Positions 51,065 to 58,060 of a stretch of 64,000 bases of DNA are shown piece after piece (within the stretch, counting starts at the first letter, position 1; each line of letters begins with the position of its first letter). This DNA comes from Betaproteobacteria bacterium (GTDB taxonomy: Bacteria; Pseudomonadota; Gammaproteobacteria; Burkholderiales; Casimicrobiaceae): NCBI GenBank assembly GCA_016717855.1, contig JADKEV010000032.1, forward strand, positions 38,586 through 102,585, written 5' to 3'. Below the pieces are notes generated by a model. The model worked only from the letters and a program-made list of their open reading frames with translations, did not search any database and was not told the origin of the DNA. The position numbers and the translations under genes were made by a program.

Positions 51065-53095
51065 TCACTGGCCGCCTCCCCCGCGCTTCACCTGACCGCG
51101 GAACACCCGCGCATGGAATGGCCGGTCGCCCTCGGTAAACTCCATCCGCGTGTCGATTTCGAACGCCTCATCGGTTGCCCAGGTCGTGCTCTCCACCCGT
51201 GAGCCTATCCGCCAGTCGCCCTCGCGCATGCTGACCTCCCACCGCGACTCGACCCGCGCCGACAACGGATCGTCCGGGCGGATCGTGTAGCGCCGGTGAT
51301 GCACGGTGTCGCTCTCGATGTCGCGATCGTCCAGCAGCGTCCGGCCAAGATCGGCCTCGATGCTCAGGCTGGTTTCGCCGGTGGCGACGTCATGCGTGAT
51401 CGTGTGCCGCACCGCGGGCTTGCGCAGCACGGTCAGCGGCACGCCCGGCCCCACCGTCATGGTGCCCAGGTCGCGCACGTTCGCGTCCTCGCTACGGCGC
51501 GGGCGCTCCGGCAGTTCCAGGTTCGCTGCCCCGGTGAACAAGCTCAGCGTTGCGATCCGCCGTACCGGCCAGATGATCGGCCAATAGCTGGTCGACACCG
51601 CCAGGCGCAGGCGATTGCCCGCCTTGAACGCGTACCCCGTGGGATAGAGCGGAAGCCGGATAGGGATGCGCTTGCCCGGCTCGACCGGCGCCGGGGCCTC
51701 GTCGCCGTCGCGATGCGCCAGGTCGACGAAGCCGTAGGTCACGCGTCGCGACATGCCGTCGGGAAACACTTCGCACAGCCGCACGACCAGTTGCGCTTCC
51801 GGCTGATCGCTGGCGAGTTCCACCGTCACGACCGGCGCGCCAAGAATGTCGAAATCCTGGTCCAGCGGAGCGCTGTCGAAGCATACCGATTGGCCATCAT
51901 CGATCCGCTGATCGCCCGCCAATTCCGGCGCCGGGCCGGCCACATACCAGGGCATCCATTCGCCCGCCATCATGCCGACCGTCAGCGGCGTGCGCACTGC
52001 GACCCGGGCCTCCGGCGCCGCGGCGGCGGCGAGCCCTCCGGCGTTGATTGCATAGCGCCGCTGCCTGATGCCCGCGGGCGGCCATTGCCGCTCCGCCACC
52101 CAGTGCCCGGGCAGGGTGGTGGCCGACGGATCCGGCGGCGCGCTGGCGTGCATATACGCGTGAACCTGCGGCTCGGCGAGCATGCCGGTGTCGATCCCCT
52201 TGAGCCAATGGTCGAACCAGCGCCTCATCTCGCCCAGCATGTCGATGTTCGGCCCGGGATACATGAAATAGCGATGCCCCCACGGCCCCATCAGTCCCTT
52301 GCGCGGCACGTCGAGGCCGTTCAGCAGCCGCGGCACGTTGATCACGTAGCCGACATCGGCGAAGCCCGCGACGGTGTAGACCGGACAGCTGATCGCCTTG
52401 TAGTTGTTCGCGACCGAGCCGCCCGCCCAGTAGTCATCCTGCCATGGATGCTGCAGCCAGCTCTCCACTGGCTGCACCGCGCAGTCGATCCGCGCGCGCC
52501 AGGCGTCGCGCCAGGCGGCGCCGACCACCGACGGGCGCGGCGGAAGCGTATTGAAGCTGAGCATGAACGTGCTGTGGGTCACGCCATAGAGGAGGAAGCA
52601 GCCGCCCTGATATTTGTTCAGGTAGCGGTCGTCGGCGGCGTCGAGCGGCATGATCGCGCCGAGCGCCGGCGGCCGACGGGCTGCCGTCATCAGGCTCGCA
52701 TGTGCCGGCCACGACACGCCGGTCATGCCGACCTTGCCCGTGCACCACTTCTGGCGAGCGATCCAGGCGATCACTTCGACCGCGTCATCGATATATTGTG
52801 GCGAAAACTGGTCGCGCTGCAGTCCGTCCGAGTCGCCCGTGCCGCGGGAATCGGCCTTGATGCAGGCATAGCCCTGGGTGGCCATGTAGCCGTAGTTCCT
52901 CGAATCGCGCCAGCACGAGAAGTCGCTCTTGCGATACGGAAAAAAATCCAGGATTGCCGGAACCGGGTTGGTCTCGGCGTCCTCCGGCAGGAACAGCCGG
53001 ACCGCAATCCGGTCGCCGCCAGCCATTGGCACGAAGACGTTGGCGACCTCGCGTACCTTCCGCGGCGGGGCCGCGGCTGGTGGCGCGGGACTCAT
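51065..53095 (-). CDS. CocE/NonD family serine hydrolase (S15)
   Basis: A 676-residue alpha/beta hydrolase of the X-Pro dipeptidyl peptidase/cocaine esterase group. ILDFFPYRKSDF and the early DSRGTGDSDG, then the nucleophile elbow GMTGVSWPAHASL (Ser), a cap domain (about 170-290), DVGYVINVP...GPWGHRY (acid/His area) and a C-terminal jelly-roll domain (from about 430). Acts on peptides, esters or amides. The ATG has GAGGTGG upstream and overlaps the end of a small open frame (ATGA). Convergent with the dipeptidase gene. Confidence 0.88.
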   Translation of the reverse strand: MSPAPPAAAPPRKVREVANVFVPMAGGDRIAVRLFLPEDAETNPVPAILDFFPYRKSDFSCWRDSRNYGYMATQGYACIKADSRGTGDSDGLQRDQFSPQYIDDAVEVIAWIARQKWCTGKVGMTGVSWPAHASLMTAARRPPALGAIMPLDAADDRYLNKYQGGCFLLYGVTHSTFMLSFNTLPPRPSVVGAAWRDAWRARIDCAVQPVESWLQHPWQDDYWAGGSVANNYKAISCPVYTVAGFADVGYVINVPRLLNGLDVPRKGLMGPWGHRYFMYPGPNIDMLGEMRRWFDHWLKGIDTGMLAEPQVHAYMHASAPPDPSATTLPGHWVAERQWPPAGIRQRRYAINAGGLAAAAAPEARVAVRTPLTVGMMAGEWMPWYVAGPAPELAGDQRIDDGQSVCFDSAPLDQDFDILGAPVVTVELASDQPEAQLVVRLCEVFPDGMSRRVTYGFVDLAHRDGDEAPAPVEPGKRIPIRLPLYPTGYAFKAGNRLRLAVSTSYWPIIWPVRRIATLSLFTGAANLELPERPRRSEDANVRDLGTMTVGPGVPLTVLRKPAVRHTITHDVATGETSLSIEADLGRTLLDDRDIESDTVHHRRYTIRPDDPLSARVESRWEVSMREGDWRIGSRVESTTWATDEAFEIDTRMEFTEGDRPFHARVFRGQVKRGGGGQ

Positions 53096-53193
53096 GTCCA
53101 CCTCGCCAGGCAGACGCGCGGGTTGTCGGCCAGCGGCGGCGTTGCCGACAGCAATCCCTTCAGTGCCGCGCCCGGCAGAATGCTGCGTATCAT
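53092..53193 (-). CDS. Small open frame coupled to the CocE gene
   Basis: Encodes a 33-residue peptide (MIRSILPGAALKGLLSATPP, then LADNPRVCLARWT). It has a strong AAGGAGA seven bases before the ATG, stronger than that of the CocE gene, and its stop overlaps the CocE start as ATGA. It could be a leader that couples translation, or the remains of a lost gene. No family is recognised. Confidence 0.35.
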   Translation of the reverse strand: MIRSILPGAALKGLLSATPPLADNPRVCLARWT

Positions 53194-53217
53194 CGCCGTA
53201 TCTCCTTCAAGAAGAAC

Positions 53218-54828
53218 CTATACCGCCAGCGCCATCCCGTCGCGGCCAGGATCGGCGCCGCCGGTCAGCTTGCCGTCCGGCCCGATCATGATCCCGTGCA
53301 CCCCGGCGAAGGCGTAGCTGTAGTAGCTGCGGATCACCTGGTAGCCCAATTTCTCCAGCACGCGCGTCACGAAGTTGGGCACACGATTGGACACATCGAT
53401 CGCGTCGCTGGTCGACGAGAAACGCGGCGCCGCCACTGCCTCGGCCATCGTCATCCGGTGGTCGAGCGCGTTGAGGAGGGCCTGCAGCACTCCCATCGCG
53501 ATCTGCGTGCCGCCGGGCGCGCCGATCACAATGTGCGGGCGGTCGCGGTCGAACACGATAGTCGGGCAGACCGAGCTGAAACGGCACTTGCCCGGCGCGA
53601 TCGATCCGGCACGGCCCGGCCGCGGGTCGAATACCCCCATACAACCGTTGTACATGAAACCGAGCCCGTCGGTGATGACGCCCGAGGGCATCCCGAGCGA
53701 ATGCGTCATCGTCACGCAGTTGCCGTTTTCGTCCACCACCGAGACGTGGGTGGTGTCCGGGGATTCCTTTCTCTGCTGCAGGCGGGGCACGGTGATCTTC
53801 TCCCCGCGCCTGATCGCGTCCGCTGCGCCGCGCGCATACGCCTTGTCGGTCAGGCGCTCGACCGGCACGGGAAAGAAGTCCGGGTCGCCGACGTGCTCGT
53901 CCTTGTCGACCGTCGCGCGCTTCATCGCCTCGGCGACGACCCGGATGTACTCCGGCGTGTTGTGACCCAGCGCCGCGAGATCGAAGTTCTCCAGGATGTT
54001 CAACATCTCGACCAGCATGATGCCGCCGCCCGGCGGCTGATTGCTCGCCAGCTGCCAGGAGCGGTAGCTGCCCCACAACGGAGCGGTGCGCCGGGTGCGA
54101 TAGGACGCCAGATCTTCGTAGCTGAGCAGCGCGCCGTTCTTCTGCATATCCGCGGCGATGCGCCGTGCGAGATCGCCGGTGTAGAAAGTGTCGGCGCCCT
54201 GTTACGCGATCTGGCGCAGCGTCGCGGCCATGTCCGCGTTCCTGATGCGCGAGCCGGGCCTGAGCAGTTCGCCCTTGTCGTCGAAGAACAGGCGCCGGCC
54301 GGTGTTCGACATGCGCAGCCGGTCGATCGACTCGACCCGCCCCATGTTTTCGCGCTGGAACCAGAAGCGGAACACCTCGGGGCGCACCACCCACCCTGCC
54401 TCGGCGTGGGCGATCGCCGGGGCCATCACCTCGCGCCATGGCAACACACCCCACTCGGCGTGAGCTTCGGCATAAGCCTTCAGGCTGCCGGGCACGGTGA
54501 TCGACTGGTACCCGACGTCATTGACGTGGCCCTTCAGGATGAACCCAAACCCGTCGCGGGTCTCGCCCTCGATCAGATGCGCCCACATGTCGGCCCTGGC
54601 TGCCGCCGGGACCCGGCCGTGAAAGTCGATGCAGCCATGCACATTCTTTGCCGGCAGATAGGCCTGCAGGCTGCCGAAGCCGGCGATGCCGGTCATCAGC
54701 GGGTCGACCACGCCCTGCACCAGGGCGCAACCGATGGCGGCGTCGACCGCGTTGCCCCCGCCCATGAGCAATTCGCAGCCAGCCTCCACTGCCTCCGGTT
54801 GCGGGGCCACTACCATCCCGTGGGTCAT
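53218..54828 (-). pseudogene. Gamma-glutamyltransferase family protein with in-frame stop
   Basis: A gamma-glutamyltranspeptidase-fold protein of about 536 residues. The N-terminal part (MVVAPQPEAVEAGCELLMGG, GGNAVDAAIGCALVQGVVDP) ends at a TAA (54202-54204), after which the same frame continues GADTFYTGDLARRIA, SNQPPGGGIMLVEML, the nucleophile region DTTHVSVVDENGNCVTMTHS and the C-terminal GAPGGTQIAMGVLQALLN. A single G to T change (GAA to TAA) explains the stop. The catalytic Thr before HVSV is present. The ATG at 54828 has GGGAGAG upstream and no export signal is seen, so it is probably cytosolic. Confidence 0.82.
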
Positions 54829-55002
54829 GAACCTTCTCTCCCTGTTCATGGCTGCGATTGCAGCCACCGGCTGCCGCCCAGACGACTCCGTCAGTGGTCA
54901 CCCCGAGCCCCCACGCCAGAGCGAACCCCGGCGTTAGCGCGTGGAGGCTCCCGATGGCTAGAGTTGGGAGATCGATTTTGGATAGTGCCGGTCGGGTTAG
55001 AT

Positions 55003-55090
55003 GGCGGAGAGACAGGGATTCGAACCCTGGATACGTTGCCGTATACGTGATTTCGAGTCACGCGCCTTCGACCACTCGGCCATCTCTCCG
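55003..55090 (-). tRNA. tRNA-Ser (CGA)
   Basis: An 88-base tRNA on the minus strand. The acceptor GGAGAGA pairs with TCTCTCC, discriminator G, encoded CCA. Anticodon loop CTCGAAA gives anticodon CGA (codon UCG). The long variable arm (ACGTATACGGCAACGTAT-like stem) is typical of class II tRNA-Ser, and GGTTCGAATCC is the T loop. Confidence 0.95.
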
Positions 55091-55204
55091 CAGCCGTGCA
55101 TTATACCGGGATCGGGCGCGCCCGCCAGAATTGACAATCAGCCCGTCACTGTCGCCCCGACAGTGGTATCGTTTTCACGACCCGCCACCCGATTGGAGCC
55201 TCGC

Positions 55205-55534
55205 ATGACGCCGCAGCAACAAACCATAGAGATCGAATACATCAACCGCCCCGAAGTCTCCGAGACCTTCGCCGATCTGCTCGAGCGCGTGACCGTCGAT
55301 GGCGCGACGAATACGCTGCGGATGGAGTTCTGCGTCGTGCGCATGGACGATCCCAAGCCGGGCCAGACAAAGCAGACCGGGAAGAAGTACACGGCGTCGC
55401 GCCTGATCCTGCCCATGTCGGGGCTGCTGGACATGATCAACAAGTTCCAGCAGATCGCCGCGTTGATGGAACAGCAGGGCACGCTGATACGGCACCCCGT
55501 CTTTCCGCCGCAGGGATCCGGCAAGCCGAACTGA
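55205..55534 (+). CDS. Hypothetical protein, 109 residues
   Basis: A small acidic-basic mixed protein, IEYINRPEVSETFADLLERV, RMEFCVVRMDDP, SRLILPMSGLLDMINKFQQI. It has the look of a short regulatory or adaptor protein; no signal peptide or membrane segment. I do not recognise the family with confidence. The ATG at 55205 is the first that fits the coding composition. Stands alone between the tRNA and the formate dehydrogenase operon. Confidence 0.7.
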   Translation: MTPQQQTIEIEYINRPEVSETFADLLERVTVDGATNTLRMEFCVVRMDDPKPGQTKQTGKKYTASRLILPMSGLLDMINKFQQIAALMEQQGTLIRHPVFPPQGSGKPN

Positions 55535-55565
55535 TTCGCGCCCGGGCGGCGCATTTGCGCCGCCC

Positions 55566-55588
55566 AAAAAAATGGGGCTTGCGCCCCC
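55566..55588 (-). terminator. Intrinsic terminator of the formate dehydrogenase operon
   Basis: On the minus strand GGGGC-GCAA-GCCCC then ATTTTTTT, 26 bases after the last gene of the operon. A second GC-rich hairpin (GGGCGGCGC/GCGCCGCCC, 55544-55565) follows immediately and could serve the opposite strand. Confidence 0.75.
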
Positions 55589-55613
55589 GATTCGTGCAAT
55601 CGTTTCTGCGCCG

Positions 55614-55991
55614 CTATTTCTTCGGCGCCATCGCCTTGGGCGCAGCCGCAGCCACGGGCGCTGCCGGGGCCGCTGCGGGCGCGGGTTGCGCTCCGGGGAC
55701 CTTCGACGCTGCCTCTTTGGCCTTGGCTTCCATGTCCGCCCAGTTCGCTGGCATTTGCGGCGTTACCGCCTTCCCCTTCGCCTTTTGCTCCATCATGTAG
55801 CGCGCGGCCGCGCGGTCCTCGTACTTGGCCTGCAGCGCCGCCCCCTTCGCCGCGTCTGCGGCGTCCTTCGCCTTCTTTGCTTCCGCTGCGGCCGGATCCA
55901 CCGGCGGCGCGGGCGGGAGTTTGGCGATGGCCACGCCCAACGTCAATGCCACCAGCAGTGCCGGCGCCAATCCTGTCAGCCAAGCTTTCAT
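55614..55991 (-). CDS. Small Ala/Lys-rich exported protein of the fdh operon
   Basis: A 125-residue protein with an N-terminal hydrophobic segment (GLAPALLVALTLGVAIA), a Lys/Ala coiled helix (AAEAKKAKDAADAAKGAALQAKYED), a short conserved-looking part (MMEQKAKGKAVTPQMPANWADM) and a Pro/Ala tail. AGGAGG precedes the ATG. I do not recognise it; location as the last gene of the operon suggests an envelope accessory of the enzyme. Low complexity weakens any assignment. Confidence 0.65.
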   Translation of the reverse strand: MKAWLTGLAPALLVALTLGVAIAKLPPAPPVDPAAAEAKKAKDAADAAKGAALQAKYEDRAAARYMMEQKAKGKAVTPQMPANWADMEAKAKEAASKVPGAQPAPAAAPAAPVAAAAPKAMAPKK

Positions 55992-56008
55992 CGTTCCTCC
56001 TGTCATGT

Positions 56009-57091
56009 TCAATCCGCCGGGCCGGATGCGGGTTGCCGCGTCGCGGCATGCGTGTCGATCACCTCGGCCGTGACCTTGCCCGACTTGACGTCTTCGTACC
56101 AGTACGGGTGGTGTTCCTTGGCCCAGGTCTCGTCGACCACGCCGGTGCGCATCCCGTCGTAGGCGCCGGCGACGCCCAGCGTGCCCAGGTAAATGTGCCC
56201 CATCGTTCCCAGCATGAACAGCGTGGTGGCGATCAGGTGGACGATGTTGGCCAGCTGCATCGTGGAACGCGTCTGGTCGAAGTTGGGGAAGTCGAGCACC
56301 AGGCCCGAGACGCCGACCGTCAGCCCCATCACCAGCGCGCCGCCCCAGAACCAGATCTTCTCGCCACCGTTGAACTTGCCGGAGGGCGGATGGCCGCCGC
56401 CGATCAGCCCGCCCAGCGAGAAGATCCACTTGAAGTCGTAGCCCTTGGGGATGTTGTCGCGGACAAAGGTGACGATCATTACGGCGATCGTGACCACGAA
56501 CAGGGGTCCCAGGAAGTTATGCAGGATCTTGCCCAGCTCGGCCAGCCACGAAAACAGCGTGTAGCCGATGATGGGCAGCAGGATGTTCTTGCCGAACAGC
56601 ATGATCAGGCCGGTGGTCGCCAGCACGACGAAGCTGATCGCGGCGCTCCAGTGCACCCAGCGCTCGAAGTTGGTGAAGCGCTGGATCTTGCGGCCCGTCT
56701 CCGGCTCGCGCAGGTGCGTGGTGCCCAGCAGCATGTGCGCGATCGCCAGGATGATCACCAGCCCGACCAGCGACCAGCCGGCGACGATGGACCAGAAGCC
56801 GTTGCGCCGCGCGCGCCACTCCTGCCCCTCGGTCTGCACCAGGACGTTGACTTCGCGCCCGGGGATGCTGGCGTATGCCTCCTTGTCGCCGCCGCGCACT
56901 TCGCGCCACACCGGCGCGTTGTTGCCCGGCTGGTTCACGCCGCGCTGCGCCTGCTCCATGGAAAGGTCCTTCATCGCCGGGTCCGCCGCCGGGGCCTGCG
57001 CGATGGCAGGCAGCGCCGCCGCGAGCAACAGCGCAAACAGCGCGGACAGTGTGACGGCCGCTCCCCGGCCCAGCACGGAAACCCGTCTCAT
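56009..57091 (-). CDS. Formate dehydrogenase cytochrome b subunit (gamma)
   Basis: A 360-residue FdnI/FdoI-like subunit with an unusual N-terminal extension: signal-like LSALFALLLAAALPAIAQ (about 15-32) and a soluble part of about 70 residues, then the usual membrane domain with at least four segments (VAGWSLVGLVIILAIAHMLL, SAAISFVVLATTGLIML, GPLFVVTIAVMIVTFV and HLIATTLFMLGTMGHIY). Several His in these segments can bind the two haems and quinone. It links FdhB to the quinone pool in the inner membrane. The long N-terminus is a betaproteobacterial feature. Confidence 0.9.
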   Translation of the reverse strand: MRRVSVLGRGAAVTLSALFALLLAAALPAIAQAPAADPAMKDLSMEQAQRGVNQPGNNAPVWREVRGGDKEAYASIPGREVNVLVQTEGQEWRARRNGFWSIVAGWSLVGLVIILAIAHMLLGTTHLREPETGRKIQRFTNFERWVHWSAAISFVVLATTGLIMLFGKNILLPIIGYTLFSWLAELGKILHNFLGPLFVVTIAVMIVTFVRDNIPKGYDFKWIFSLGGLIGGGHPPSGKFNGGEKIWFWGGALVMGLTVGVSGLVLDFPNFDQTRSTMQLANIVHLIATTLFMLGTMGHIYLGTLGVAGAYDGMRTGVVDETWAKEHHPYWYEDVKSGKVTAEVIDTHAATRQPASGPAD

Positions 57092-57101
57092 GGCCTGCTC
57101 C

Positions 57102-57323
57102 CTAGTTGGTCCGCTTGTATTCGTTCTGCGCCTGGGCGCGGTCCTTGAGCGCGAGCTCCCACGCCTTCTGGTCGCCCTTGAACGGCTCGGCGGCCCAGGG
57201 CTGGGAGTCCGGCTTGCCCTGGTAGGTGCCCTGCTTGTAGGTGATTTCCTGCGGCCGCTCGCCGCATCCGGCGAGCCCGATGACCGCCACGCAAACGATG
57301 ATTCCTTCCAGCAATCGGCGCAT
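57102..57323 (-). CDS. Small lipoprotein of the fdh operon
   Basis: A 73-residue protein with a lipobox (VIGLAGC, Cys at about residue 20) and a short charged body (TYQGKPDSQPWAAEPFKGDQK). It starts at TGATG on the FdhB stop and lies directly before the cytochrome b gene, so it belongs to the enzyme operon. The function is unknown; perhaps it holds or stabilises the periplasmic subunits. Confidence 0.75.
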   Translation of the reverse strand: MRRLLEGIIVCVAVIGLAGCGERPQEITYKQGTYQGKPDSQPWAAEPFKGDQKAWELALKDRAQAQNEYKRTN

Positions 57324-57970
57324 CACGACTTGGTCCCTCCTGCCGCCGGGGCCGTGGGTGCTGCCGGTTTCGGTCCGCCCGGCGCCGGTCCGTATGCGGT
57401 GGCCCAGCCCCACATGTCGGCGCCCTTGCCGCGGCGCGTGACGCGCTCGCGATAGATGTCGGAGAGCACGTCGGCGTCGCCGGCCAGCAGCGCCTTGGTC
57501 GAGCACATTTCGGCGCACGCCGGCAGCTTGCCTTCGGCCAGCCGGTTGCGGCCGTAGCGCGTGCGCTCTTCGACCGAGTTGTCTTTTTCCGGGCCGCCGG
57601 CGCAGAACGTGCACTTGTCCATCTTGCCGCGCATCGAGAACGCGCCCGCCTGCGGAAACTGCGGCGCGCCGAACGGGCACGCGTAGAAGCAGTAGCCGCA
57701 GCCGATGCACAGGTCCTTGTCGTGGAGCACGACGCCCTGCTCGGTCTTGTAGAAGCAGTCGACCGGGCACACCGCCATGCACGGCGCGTCGGAGCAATGC
57801 ATGCACGCGACCGAGATCGACTTCTCCGCGCCGATCACGCCGTCGTTGATGGTGACCACGCGCCGCCGGTTCACGCCCCACGGCACCTCGTGCTCGCTCT
57901 TGCAGGCCGTCACGCAGCCGTTGCACTCGATGCAGCGCTCGGCATCACACAGGAATTTCATTCGCGCCAT
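57323..57970 (-). CDS. Formate dehydrogenase iron-sulfur subunit (beta)
   Basis: A 215-residue electron-transfer subunit with four Cys clusters: CIECNGCVTACK, CMHCSDAPCMAVCP, CIGCGYCFYACP and the late CTFCAGG...CAEMC group, fitting four [4Fe-4S] centres. It accepts electrons from FdhA and gives them to cytochrome b. The C-terminal tail is Pro/Ala-rich. No membrane anchor is visible, unlike enterobacterial FdnH. Confidence 0.93.
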   Translation of the reverse strand: MARMKFLCDAERCIECNGCVTACKSEHEVPWGVNRRRVVTINDGVIGAEKSISVACMHCSDAPCMAVCPVDCFYKTEQGVVLHDKDLCIGCGYCFYACPFGAPQFPQAGAFSMRGKMDKCTFCAGGPEKDNSVEERTRYGRNRLAEGKLPACAEMCSTKALLAGDADVLSDIYRERVTRRGKGADMWGWATAYGPAPGGPKPAAPTAPAAGGTKS

Positions 57971-58016
57971 GTTCGTCTCCAGTTTTATTGCAGCCGCGTG
58001 AGCGGCTCTTTTATCT

Positions 58017-58040
58017 CCCCTCTCCCTCGGGGAGAGGGGC
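58017..58040. repeat. GC-rich intergenic hairpin between fdhA and fdhB
   Basis: CCCCTCTCCC and GGGAGAGGGG around a TCG-type loop, followed by a CGGGGGTGAG block. Such CTCTCCC/GGGAGAG palindromes recur between genes in betaproteobacteria. It lies in the 90 bases between the fdhA stop and the fdhB start, and may protect or limit the mRNA there. A second small hairpin (GCCGC/GCGGC, about 57993-58007) is beside it. Confidence 0.65.
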
Positions 58041-58060
58041 GGGGGTGAGGGATTTCGTCC

